Of a DNA stretch of 18,176 nucleotides, positions 8,840-15,467 are shown one piece after another. Below the pieces are notes generated by a model, which made no database searches, was not told where the DNA came from, and worked only from the letters and a program-made list of their open reading frames with translations. Position numbers and translations under genes: made by a program. The stretch comes from Treponema sp. (lineage in GTDB: Bacteria; Spirochaetota; Spirochaetia; Treponematales; Breznakiellaceae): positions 1-18,176 of the forward strand of contig JAITBO010000062.1 of the NCBI GenBank assembly GCA_031283505.1, read 5' to 3'. Every line of letters starts with the position of its first letter. The stretch's first letter is position 1.

Positions 8840-8935
8840 TTAGGGAGGGGGGGAAGTCTCCCCCTACGGGTGCATCACGGATGCGCCCTACCCCCTCTGC
8901 GGGGGCGCGCCCCCCCCCCAACCCCCCCGGGAACA
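8840..8935. repeat. GC-rich hairpin cluster between glpK and the methyltransferase
   Basis: Dense block of G and C runs with several hairpins. GGGTGCATC (8868-8876) pairs with GATGCGCCC (8880-8888) around a 3-base loop, with one T-G wobble. A 14-bp perfect palindrome, GGGGGCGCGCCCCC, lies at 8901-8914. Homopolymer runs of ten C (8910-8919) and seven C (8922-8928) follow. There is no convincing coding content. It directly follows palindrome copy 1, so both may belong to one composite element. Confidence 0.6.
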
Positions 8936-8997
8936 AGGCGAAACGCCCGGCCCCTCATTGAAAAGGACGCCGGACAATTATTAAAAACCGGCCCGTT

Positions 8998-9786
8998 TTA
9001 TTTTTTTCCGACAGCAATCAACGCCTCCGCCCGGTGATCGTAGGGGGACTCGTCCCAATCGCCGTAGAGTTCCACCTTGGAAAAACCCGCATCGAACAGG
9101 AGCTGCCGGAGTTCGGAAGCGGCGTACAGACGCTGGGTAAAGGTCTTTTCGATACGCCGGCCATCTTTTTTGTCGATGAGGATCCACCGGTTCTCAAGGA
9201 GGGACCAGGAATCCAGAGGGGCGTATTTCGTAAGAACCATAAAGCCTGCCCGTTCAAACCATTCGGCTTCAACAAAATCCCGGACCGCCATCTCTTTTCC
9301 CAGGGTTTCGATGATAAAAACACCGCCATCTTTAAGGGAATCCCGGGCGTTTTGGACCAGGATCCGGTCATCTTCCGGATTTTCAAAATACCCAAAGGAT
9401 ATGTAGAGGTTTACCGCCAGATCGAAGGCGGCGGGACGTTTGAAGGAACGGACATCGGAGCGGATAAATTCTATGTCCAGGTTTTTATAAGCCGCATCGC
9501 CCCGGGCGGTTTTCAGGTAAGCGCCGGTAATGTCCACTCCCACGGGGGAGAAGCCCCGGCGGGCCAATTCCAGGGTGATACGGCCAAACCCGCAGCAGAG
9601 ATCCAGAACCCGCGGAGGGGAAGCGGCGTCCGTCCGGTACAGGTCCGGGCAGGCCAGGCGGGTGATCCCGTCGGCCACCCGGGGAATTTCGGTCATCCTT
9701 TTATCGTCAAACATGACAGGAGCGTACTGTTCCCAAAAGTTGCTGCCATAAAACCATTCATTCCCGGGCCGGGCATCGCTGTTCAT
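8998..9786 (-). CDS. class I SAM-dependent methyltransferase
   Basis: Predicted cytoplasmic methyltransferase of 262 residues with the Rossmann-like fold. Motif I is VLDLCCGFGR (60-69). The acidic residue binding the SAM ribose is in PVGVD (D85). The next strand region is RSDVRSF (about 109-115), and LKDGGVFIIETLG (151-163) is the later strand-turn typical of the superfamily. The acceptor is not evident; small-molecule methyltransferases of this shape are common. It is divergent from the lipoprotein gene across 58 bases. No Shine-Dalgarno precedes ATG. Instead a TATAAT ends 8 bases before it, suggesting a leaderless or nearly leaderless message. Confidence 0.88.
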   Translation of the reverse strand: MNSDARPGNEWFYGSNFWEQYAPVMFDDKRMTEIPRVADGITRLACPDLYRTDAASPPRVLDLCCGFGRITLELARRGFSPVGVDITGAYLKTARGDAAYKNLDIEFIRSDVRSFKRPAAFDLAVNLYISFGYFENPEDDRILVQNARDSLKDGGVFIIETLGKEMAVRDFVEAEWFERAGFMVLTKYAPLDSWSLLENRWILIDKKDGRRIEKTFTQRLYAASELRQLLFDAGFSKVELYGDWDESPYDHRAEALIAVGKK

Positions 9787-9794
9787 AAAAAATT

Positions 9795-9800
9795 ATTATA
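9795..9800 (-). promoter_or_regulatory. -10 hexamer of the methyltransferase gene
   Basis: Read on the minus strand this is a perfect TATAAT ending 8 bases before the ATG at 9786. Initiation 6-7 bases downstream would fall on or next to the start codon. No good -35 box is visible at 16-18 bases. Confidence 0.4.
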
Positions 9801-9832
9801 CCAGGAAATATGGTAAATGCCTATAAAGATAT

Positions 9833-9838
9833 TATAAT
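9833..9838 (+). promoter_or_regulatory. -10 hexamer of the DUF3298 lipoprotein gene
   Basis: Perfect TATAAT ending 6 bases before ATG 9845. The AAGGA touching the ATG has no spacing and cannot act as a normal Shine-Dalgarno for that codon. No strong -35 box is seen. Confidence 0.4.
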
Positions 9839-9844
9839 TAAGGA

Positions 9845-10684
9845 ATGAAGAGAATATCTATTAATAAAGGTTCTTTTATGGCGTTTCTTTCCATTGTGAG
9901 CATAATGCTCATCGGCTCCTGTCAAAGTTCCCCTGAGGCTCTATCCAGGAGAAAACGGCAAGCTCAAGGTAATATTGAGCCTGTAACTTTCAAAACCGTG
10001 GTTAAATCCGAAACCGTACCTCTAAGCCCGGATCCTGGATACGAAGGTTCCCGAATGCTCATCATTATGAGCATTCAGAATATCCCAAGCCGGGGAAAAC
10101 TGGGGGATCTTATCCGGAATACTATATTCAACGGGATTGATCCCGAAGAGTATGGGGAAAAGATCATCGCGGGTTATCGTTCGCAGTACCAGGAGGAGGG
10201 AAAACAGTCCCTGGCGGAAGGTGGCGTACCCTCCGAATCATGGAACTGGGAATACAGCGAAACCGTTGAGGGTACGGAAATAACTCCGGAACGGGCTATA
10301 TCAGGGATAAACAGATGCTTTGTCATCTATAAGTCCCGGGAATATTACCTGGGAGGCGCCCACGGCATGAGAGAAAAGCGGTATTTCCTGTTCGATACGG
10401 TTAAAGGCAAACGGATCGGTCTGGACGAGCTTATCCAAAAAAACGTCCGTATGACCCTGCGGCGCCTTATAGCGGCCAAACTGCGGGTTCACGCAGGGCT
10501 TGAGGAAAACGCTCCCTTGAGCCAGGGCGGTTTTTTTACGGATCTGCCCGAAATTCCGGATAATTTTTTCCTTACCTCTAACGGCCTTGGCTTTCACTGG
10601 GATCCCTATGAAATAGCCCCTTATGTGATGGGTTCTGTGGAAATCATCATTCCCTATGATGAGCTTATGGATGTGCTGCGTTAG
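9845..10684 (+). CDS. putative lipoprotein with DUF3298 (RsiV-like) domain
   Basis: Exported protein of 279 residues. A basic start (MKR), a hydrophobic stretch (about 11-24) and LIGSC give a spirochaete-style relaxed lipobox, with Cys26 as the lipidated residue. The C-terminal half matches the DUF3298 fold found in RsiV-like proteins: YYLGGAHG, then FLFDTVKGKRIGLDEL, then NGLGFHWDPYEIAPY and a final IIIPYDELM. In the RsiV family this domain binds lysozyme, but here there is no anti-sigma segment or sigma factor neighbour, so that role should not be carried over. An alternative ATG at 9878 would leave a signal too short in its n-region, so 9845 is preferred. It was probably transcribed alone; palindrome copy 2 lies 34 bases after the stop. 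Confidence 0.85.
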   Translation: MKRISINKGSFMAFLSIVSIMLIGSCQSSPEALSRRKRQAQGNIEPVTFKTVVKSETVPLSPDPGYEGSRMLIIMSIQNIPSRGKLGDLIRNTIFNGIDPEEYGEKIIAGYRSQYQEEGKQSLAEGGVPSESWNWEYSETVEGTEITPERAISGINRCFVIYKSREYYLGGAHGMREKRYFLFDTVKGKRIGLDELIQKNVRMTLRRLIAAKLRVHAGLEENAPLSQGGFFTDLPEIPDNFFLTSNGLGFHWDPYEIAPYVMGSVEIIIPYDELMDVLR

Positions 10685-10718
10685 GATATTCTGCGGGAAT
10701 AAAGCGCCCGGTATTTGG

Positions 10719-10751
10719 GGTTGTTTCAAAATATCATATTTTGAAACAACC
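10719..10751. repeat. dispersed intergenic palindrome, copy 2
   Basis: Perfect 16-bp arms, GGTTGTTTCAAAATAT (10719-10734) and its complement (10736-10751), around one central base. It aligns with copy 1 but carries C-to-T changes at two positions in one arm, with the matching G-to-A changes in the other arm. It may double as a weak terminator for the lipoprotein gene, though no T-run follows. Confidence 0.85.
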
Positions 10752-10782
10752 TTATTTACTCATGTTATGCAGGAAGAATAAT

Positions 10783-10932
10783 ATGAACCACGAACAATAT
10801 GAACTTTTGAGGTTAAATCCATAGTTTATTCGTGAAATTGCGGAGCATCGGTTCGATCACTTGCATAATAAGGGAATAACATAGCTATTTAGCCATGTAG
10901 TTGTCGTGCGTTTTTTTAATAAATTTTGTTAA
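10783..10932 (+). pseudogene. possible decayed small gene with two in-frame TAG codons
   Basis: AGGAAG (10771-10776) sits 6 bases before ATG 10783. The frame opens with MNHEQYELLRLNP, meets TAG at 10822-10824, reads on as FIREIAEHRFDHLHNKGIT, meets TAG at 10882-10884, and ends with a short hydrophobic piece before TAA 10930-10932. Both internal stops are one C-to-T transition from CAG (Gln). Read through, it makes a plausible 49-residue protein. This may be a dead small gene, two amber-interrupted codons, or chance. I recognise no family. Confidence 0.25.
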
Positions 10933-10944
10933 GCCCGCACGGCA

Positions 10945-10950
10945 TATAGT
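10945..10950 (+). promoter_or_regulatory. possible -10 hexamer of the 70-residue gene
   Basis: TATAGT matches the -10 consensus at five of six positions and lies 32 bases before ATG 10983, leaving room for the GGAGG ribosome site. No convincing -35 box is found. Confidence 0.3.
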
Positions 10951-10982
10951 CCGATATTTTAAAAATTAACGGAGGAATACCC

Positions 10983-11195
10983 ATGAAACGTTATCACATC
11001 AAATCTGAACCAGGACAGATTGAATATCTGGATATTATCAACGAAAACAAAGACGGGTACATTATCCGCGTTACCAGGATAAAAGACGGTTATGAAAAGG
11101 TAATTGAAGAACTTTTGAGCAGGCGCCTTTTTAATATATGTCTAAAGACGGGATTCATCTATCAAGCGGAAAAAAACGTCGTTCCGGCAGCGTAA
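10983..11195 (+). CDS. small hypothetical protein, 70 residues
   Basis: Short but well-formed gene: GGAGG at 10971-10975 sits 7 bases before ATG, and the composition is protein-like. The chain is hydrophilic and lysine-rich, with no signal peptide or membrane segment. The pattern is strand-rich at first (IEYLDIINENKDGYIIRVTRI) up to about residue 38, then a helix (YEKVIEELLSRRLFNICLK) and a short tail. I do not recognise a family. It stands alone between palindrome copy 2 and the structured element at 11207-11321, whose first hairpin begins 13 bases after the stop and could terminate or attenuate its transcript. Confidence 0.65.
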   Translation: MKRYHIKSEPGQIEYLDIINENKDGYIIRVTRIKDGYEKVIEELLSRRLFNICLKTGFIYQAEKNVVPAA

Positions 11196-11206
11196 GGGAT
11201 TGGAGG

Positions 11207-11321
11207 GGCGCTCAGACCCTTTGGGTCTGAGCGTTCTTTGCGCAGGGCGCAAAGAATGGAGCGAAGCGGAACCCCGGAAAGCCTGGTTTCCGACGACGGA
11301 CCCGGAGGGTCTGAAAGCGCC
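11207..11321. repeat. structured intergenic element with alternative pairings
   Basis: Two adjacent perfect hairpins come first: 11209-11219 with 11223-11233 (11 bp, loop TTT) and 11234-11243 with 11247-11256 (10 bp, loop AGG). GACCC (11299-11303) can pair with GGGTC (11307-11311). The segment 11207-11219 can instead pair with 11307-11321 over 13 bp with a two-base bulge, closing a branched structure around the second hairpin and a third stem (11268-11273 with 11285-11291). There is no good open frame. It may be a terminator/attenuator of the preceding gene, a small RNA or a mobile repeat. Confidence 0.65.
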
Positions 11322-11434
11322 GGAAATACGCCCAAATTACCTTGAAAAAATTTTCTAAATGCAAAATTACTACCGGGGCCGGTTGCCGTCCGGTCCTTTC
11401 AAATCCGGTCTTGTATTCTTTGGCCCTTGTCATT

Positions 11435-11440
11435 TAGACT
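11435..11440 (+). promoter_or_regulatory. possible -10 hexamer of the adenylate cyclase gene
   Basis: TAGACT (four of six consensus bases) ends 6 bases before ATG 11447, with TTGTAT 18 bases upstream at 11411-11416. No Shine-Dalgarno is visible, so initiation at or near the ATG is plausible. The match is weak by itself. Confidence 0.25.
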
Positions 11441-11446
11441 GAATTT

Positions 11447-13129
11447 ATGAAATTCCGGGTAAAAATATTTTTAGTTGTCCTGCCTCTTATCGTTGTAACT
11501 CTCAGCCTGACGGAAATCGCTTCTTATTTCCATGCGGTAAACGGCGTCACCCGTCTAGCTAGACAGCTTTTGGGGTTTAAACTGGAGGAACTGGAAAAAT
11601 ACGTTGAAAATCAGTGGGAACTTCTGGTGGAAAACAACTATGCCGGAAGGCCCGATATGGTGGAGGCCGCCAAAATCGCGGTGGAAATGTATGCCCGGAG
11701 CATCATCCTGAGCGATACCGAAGTGATCTTTGCCCTGGACGGGGAAGGAAACACGGCTATGTCGAGTTCCCCTTTGCAAATCACTGTTGACGAAAAGGCC
11801 GCTCTTTTGAATCTGCTTAAAGCCGGAGGACACGGCCTCCTTACTGCTGTCATGGACGGGGAAAAGCGGGTGTTTCAGACCTTTTTCTTTACTCCTTTTC
11901 AGTGGCATATCCTTATCAGCGAAAAGAGCGATGTTTTCTACCGGGACGCAAACCAAATTACGATCCAAACGGTCATCACCCTGGGGGCCGCCATCGTCCT
12001 TGCGGTGATACTCCTCCTTCTGGTTGCCCGGCGCCTTACCGATCCTCTGGATAAGATCGTCAAGGCCATGAACAACATCATAGAGTCGTCGGACCTTTCT
12101 TCCCGGGTAGAGGTAGAGTACCAGGACGAGACGGGCAAACTGGCCTATACCTTCAACCGCATGACAGCGGAACTGGACTTGGCTTACGGTCAGATTAAAC
12201 GTTATGCCTTTGATGCGGTGCTGGCCGGCAAGAAAGAAGAGCGTATACGCCAAATTTTCCAGAAATACGTCCCCAAAGACGTGATTGAACAGTTCTTTAC
12301 ATCCCCGGAAAAAATGCTTACCGGAGCCAACCGGGAGATTGCGATACTTTTTTCCGACATACGTAGCTTTACCACCATTTCCGAAGGTATGAATCCGGGA
12401 GATCTGGTGAATTCCCTGAACCGGTATTTTTCCGGCCAGGTGGATGTCATCATGAACCGGAACGGCATAGTGGACAAATATATAGGCGACGCCATTATGG
12501 CTTTTTGGGGCGCTCCCAGAAAGCGCGATGACGACGCCCTTCAGTCTATCCTCTCCGCCCTGGACATGATAGATGTCCTTAAGGACTTCAACGAACAACA
12601 ACGGAAGCTCAACAAACCTGAATTCCGCATCGGCATAGGCATCAACTACGGAGAAGTGACGGTGGGAAACATAGGTTCCGAACGGAAGATGGATTACACA
12701 GTGATAGGGGACCCGGTAAATCTTGCAAGCCGCCTGGAAGGACTCACCAAAACGTACCATGCGGAAATTCTTATTTCCGAGGGGATCTACGCGGAAATAC
12801 GGAAACTGGCCCCGGATGTCCGCGCCCAGGGGCTCAGGTTCCGCCTTCTGGATACGGTAGCCGTAAAAGGCAAGACCAGGGGAGTAAAGATATTCACGGT
12901 AAAACGTGTCCTTTCCCCGGCGGAAGAAAAGGCCTGGCCCCTCCACAACCAGGGCATGGAACTCTACTACCGCCGTTCCTTCACGGAAGCGGGCGCGAAA
13001 TTCAGGGAGGCCCTGGCCTTGCTTCCCGGCGACTTTAGCAGTGAAAACCTCCTTAACCGCTGTACCGCCTATGCCGTAAACCAGCCCCCGGCGGGGTGGG
13101 ATGGAGTAGAAATGATGAAAACTAAATAA
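11447..13129 (+). CDS. membrane-bound class III adenylate cyclase with HAMP domain
   Basis: Converts ATP to cyclic AMP at the inner membrane in response to an outside signal. The protein has 560 residues. It has a first membrane helix at about 7-27, a periplasmic sensor at about 28-172, a second helix at about 173-195, a HAMP linker at about 196-245, a cyclase domain at about 290-480, and a C-terminal TPR-like repeat at about 495-530. Metal-binding aspartates are D304 (FSDIRSF) and D348 (YIGDA). Adenine-selecting residues K344 and D416 (MDYTVIGD) and transition-state residues N425 and R429 (VNLASR) are all present, so it should be active and use ATP rather than GTP. No ribosome site precedes ATG. 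It was probably transcribed alone; palindrome copy 3 follows. The ligand is unknown. Confidence 0.93.
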   Translation: MKFRVKIFLVVLPLIVVTLSLTEIASYFHAVNGVTRLARQLLGFKLEELEKYVENQWELLVENNYAGRPDMVEAAKIAVEMYARSIILSDTEVIFALDGEGNTAMSSSPLQITVDEKAALLNLLKAGGHGLLTAVMDGEKRVFQTFFFTPFQWHILISEKSDVFYRDANQITIQTVITLGAAIVLAVILLLLVARRLTDPLDKIVKAMNNIIESSDLSSRVEVEYQDETGKLAYTFNRMTAELDLAYGQIKRYAFDAVLAGKKEERIRQIFQKYVPKDVIEQFFTSPEKMLTGANREIAILFSDIRSFTTISEGMNPGDLVNSLNRYFSGQVDVIMNRNGIVDKYIGDAIMAFWGAPRKRDDDALQSILSALDMIDVLKDFNEQQRKLNKPEFRIGIGINYGEVTVGNIGSERKMDYTVIGDPVNLASRLEGLTKTYHAEILISEGIYAEIRKLAPDVRAQGLRFRLLDTVAVKGKTRGVKIFTVKRVLSPAEEKAWPLHNQGMELYYRRSFTEAGAKFREALALLPGDFSSENLLNRCTAYAVNQPPAGWDGVEMMKTK

Positions 13130-13183
13130 AATTCCATGCGGTAAATTCTAAACGCAGTTGTATATTCTACTATTCCTCTGAGC

Positions 13184-13234
13184 CTGTTCCAAAACTAATT
13201 GACTGTGCGCTAAACGCGCACGGTTTTGGAACAG
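13184..13234. repeat. dispersed intergenic palindrome, copy 3 (with inner hairpin)
   Basis: Perfect 12-bp arms, CTGTTCCAAAAC (13184-13195) and its complement (13223-13234), enclose a 27-base loop. The loop holds a second hairpin, GTGCGC (13205-13210) with GCGCAC (13216-13221). It shares the TGTTCCAAAA core with copy 1, but the outer positions have decayed and the loop is longer. It lies between the tail-to-tail cyclase and membrane-protein genes, where it could also end transcripts. Confidence 0.8.
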
Positions 13235-13332
13235 CTTCCTCTGTATAAACTATATTACAACCCTTCTCAGTCTTTTTATTCCTCAAAAATATGGCGTCAA
13301 AGTAGTATAAGAAATTACGTGTCAAATAACGG

Positions 13333-14130
13333 CTAATCCTTCCAGGGGAAGATGAAATTCCGCAGGGATCTGGTACCGGTTTTTTCCCGCTCGTCGATGA
13401 GAAGGGCGTCCCAGGGGATTTTTCGGCGGTTTTCACCGGGGTTAGCCTCAAGCCAATCGTACTTGAGCAGCCTGAGCCTGAGCCCTTCGTCCAAAAAAAG
13501 CAGGACCCCCGCAGGCCCGGGGAACAGGAAAGCCAGAAACGCCGAAAGGACAAGGAAAACCGTCGCGAAGATAAACGAAAAGATGCAGAAACCGGAATTA
13601 TCAAAGAAGATGATGAAGCACTTCTTGATGATCTTGACGATCTTGGTATCCAGCCGGGCCCGGATGGCGGGGAAGAACTGTAAGGACAGAATACCGGTTA
13701 CCAAAGTCCAAAAGATGACCGCCGCCAAAAACAAACCCAGCATAGGCGCCGCCTCCATGCCCAGGTAGAAGGGTATTACCCTGACGGCCAGCAAGATAAG
13801 GATAAAAACCAAAAATCCTCCGGCGATCCCCGCAGGCCAAGCCGCCTTCATATTACGGAAAAAATCGCCGAAACCAAAGGAGCCGTAGTCCGAGACCGCT
13901 TTAAGGGAAATGGCGGATGTAACCAGGTAAACAAAGCACCAGAGTATGCCGATAAAAAGAGTAATAAGCGAAAAAACGGGAATGGATTCCAGGAGAGGAG
14001 GAATAAAAACCGGGATTGAGACGGAAGCGATAAAGCCCAGGTTCACCAGAGCCGCCCGGAACAAGTTATCCCAAAGATCAAAAAAGGTTTTTTTCAGAAG
14101 AAATCCAAACATGAATATACTATACGGCAT
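13333..14130 (-). CDS. polytopic inner-membrane protein, function unknown
   Basis: Integral membrane protein of about 265 residues with five or six hydrophobic segments. From ATG 14130 these lie near residues 27-47, 49-75, 98-122, 126-150 and 174-208. A short charged tail with many Arg, Lys and Glu lies inside. A basic segment (RARLDTKIVKIIKKC) sits between the fourth and fifth. I see no transport or enzyme motif. The general plan recalls DUF624/YesL-like proteins, but I would not assign it. ATG 14130 has GAAAGG 4 bases before it; ATG 14148 upstream has none and would add six residues. It is divergent from the DUF4062 gene, so the two may share control but need not share a function. Confidence 0.75.
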   Translation of the reverse strand: MPYSIFMFGFLLKKTFFDLWDNLFRAALVNLGFIASVSIPVFIPPLLESIPVFSLITLFIGILWCFVYLVTSAISLKAVSDYGSFGFGDFFRNMKAAWPAGIAGGFLVFILILLAVRVIPFYLGMEAAPMLGLFLAAVIFWTLVTGILSLQFFPAIRARLDTKIVKIIKKCFIIFFDNSGFCIFSFIFATVFLVLSAFLAFLFPGPAGVLLFLDEGLRLRLLKYDWLEANPGENRRKIPWDALLIDEREKTGTRSLRNFIFPWKD

Positions 14131-14152
14131 ATTGCCTTTCACGTCCATATTA

Positions 14153-14171
14153 CCGGTTGGTATACCGCCGG
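14153..14171. promoter_or_regulatory. imperfect palindrome in the divergent promoter region
   Basis: The perfect 8-bp palindrome GGTATACC (14159-14166) is flanked by CCGG on both sides, two bases away on the left and one on the right. It lies in the spacer between the membrane-protein and DUF4062 genes, close to the membrane-protein start, where an operator would fit. This is position and symmetry only. Confidence 0.25.
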
Positions 14172-14228
14172 ATACTATTTTTTTTATTGTTTTTTGATTA
14201 TGCTTAAAGTAGTAGCAAGGAGTATTGT

Positions 14229-15368
14229 ATGATACGGAAATATCATATTTTTATCAGTTCAACACAGGATGATTTGAAAAATGAACGTATTGCCTTAACC
14301 CGCCTGATTTGGGAAATGGGATATATTCCGGTCTGTCCTGGCGACTTTGACATAACGAATGAAGAAGACAGAAGGTTCATTAAACGGCTCATCGGGGACT
14401 GCGATTATTTCCTGGCCTTGACAGCCCATAAGTATGGGCCGCCGATGGACGGTTCATCGGGAACGGAGATCGAGTATGTCAGCGCGGTGAAACAGGGCAT
14501 CCCGGTAATCGGCTTGATTATCGGGGAAAAGGCCCGGTGGAAGGAGTCAAAATGGGACCAGGACCCTGCCGTTGTCCGCGCATTGACCGATTACAAGCAG
14601 CGGTTGCAAACTCATCCCCATATTTTTTGGACGAACAGCCAGGATCTGAAGCAGAAAACCAGGGAAATTTTGACCCAGGAGATATTTCTGAACCCCAGGA
14701 ACGGCTGGACCGTGGGAGATTCCCTGGCAGGACCGCCGGCGGTCAATGTGATGAGCCGGCTTATCGCGGAAAATGAGGATCTAAAACGGCAACTTCTGGC
14801 CCGGGACAACGCGGCAAGTCCCTGGAAGTCCACGATAAAACATACCCTAAGCATACTTGCGGGGCACCGGATCACCCTGAGCTTCTTTTATAGTCCCGGT
14901 GAAACCTGGGAAAATACCATCAAATGCCGGTATCTCAGGCTGTTCCACCTCTTGACGCCTGAATTGTACCTGGGCAAAACTACGGCGGAGCTTTCCCGCT
15001 TTCTGGGCAATATTCTGAATCCCGATCTGGCCAGAGTAGTCCGAAAAGATTACCCCACTCCTTCCAATACGATCAAAAAAATCATGACCGATTTTCACCT
15101 GCTCAAGCTGGTACATTATACGGGCAACAAAAACGAAGAGATATGGGAACTTTCCGGTTACGGAAAAGAAGTTTACACTGCCTACCGTATGCGCCAGTTT
15201 GACCGGAATCTTAAAGGCAGCCCGAACCGGCAGGAAGAAGCCGCATCCGGCGAAGCGCACGAGACTGCGCCTGACGCCGAGCCCAAGGCCAAAGCCAAGG
15301 GCCGGTCCGCCCCGAAAACCCAACCGGCAAAGCTACGAGGAAGGCCCAAACAGGAGAAGGCAAAGTAA
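14229..15368 (+). CDS. DUF4062 protein with winged-helix-like domain and AT-hook-like tail
   Basis: Cytoplasmic protein of 379 residues, function unknown. Residues about 4-100 are a DUF4062 domain: HIFISSTQDDLKNER, then CDYFLALTAHKYGP, then GTEIEYVSA. This domain also starts some NACHT-type NTPase proteins such as TEP1 and NWD1, and resembles TIR-like nucleotide-binding folds; here no NTPase follows. A short coiled coil (about 178-193) leads to a second domain (about 205-320) whose helical pattern, ending in YTGNKNEEIWELSGYG, looks like a winged helix. The last 60 residues are disordered and basic, with KAKAKGR and an AT-hook core RGRP (residues 370-373). AAGGAG lies 6 bases before ATG. DNA binding and a defence or signalling role are inferred only. 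It has no obvious operon partner. Confidence 0.85.
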   Translation: MIRKYHIFISSTQDDLKNERIALTRLIWEMGYIPVCPGDFDITNEEDRRFIKRLIGDCDYFLALTAHKYGPPMDGSSGTEIEYVSAVKQGIPVIGLIIGEKARWKESKWDQDPAVVRALTDYKQRLQTHPHIFWTNSQDLKQKTREILTQEIFLNPRNGWTVGDSLAGPPAVNVMSRLIAENEDLKRQLLARDNAASPWKSTIKHTLSILAGHRITLSFFYSPGETWENTIKCRYLRLFHLLTPELYLGKTTAELSRFLGNILNPDLARVVRKDYPTPSNTIKKIMTDFHLLKLVHYTGNKNEEIWELSGYGKEVYTAYRMRQFDRNLKGSPNRQEEAASGEAHETAPDAEPKAKAKGRSAPKTQPAKLRGRPKQEKAK

Positions 15369-15432
15369 GGGATCGTTTTAGGACAACTTTGTCTTCTCTC
15401 AATAATATCCGGCTGACTTACAGCAAAGCAAC

Positions 15433-15461
15433 TCGACAAAAATGAAAAAAATGTTTATTCT
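15433..15461 (+). promoter_or_regulatory. probable promoter of the acyl-CoA ligase gene
   Basis: TCGACA (15433-15438; five of six to TTGACA) and TATTCT (15456-15461; four of six) are separated by 17 bases with an A-rich spacer. The -10 ends 6 bases before ATG 15468, and no Shine-Dalgarno exists, so the transcript would start at or within a base or two of the ATG. Confidence 0.45.
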
Positions 15462-15467
15462 AATAAT

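Noticed and set aside
8983..8999. Possible terminator for the methyltransferase gene
   Set aside because: The AAAAC/GTTTT arms are short, have a mismatch next to the loop and overlap the stop codon; too weak to call.
11555..12946. Minus-strand open frame of 463 codons opposite the cyclase
   Set aside because: The plus strand has every catalytic residue of a class III cyclase; the antisense translation matches nothing.
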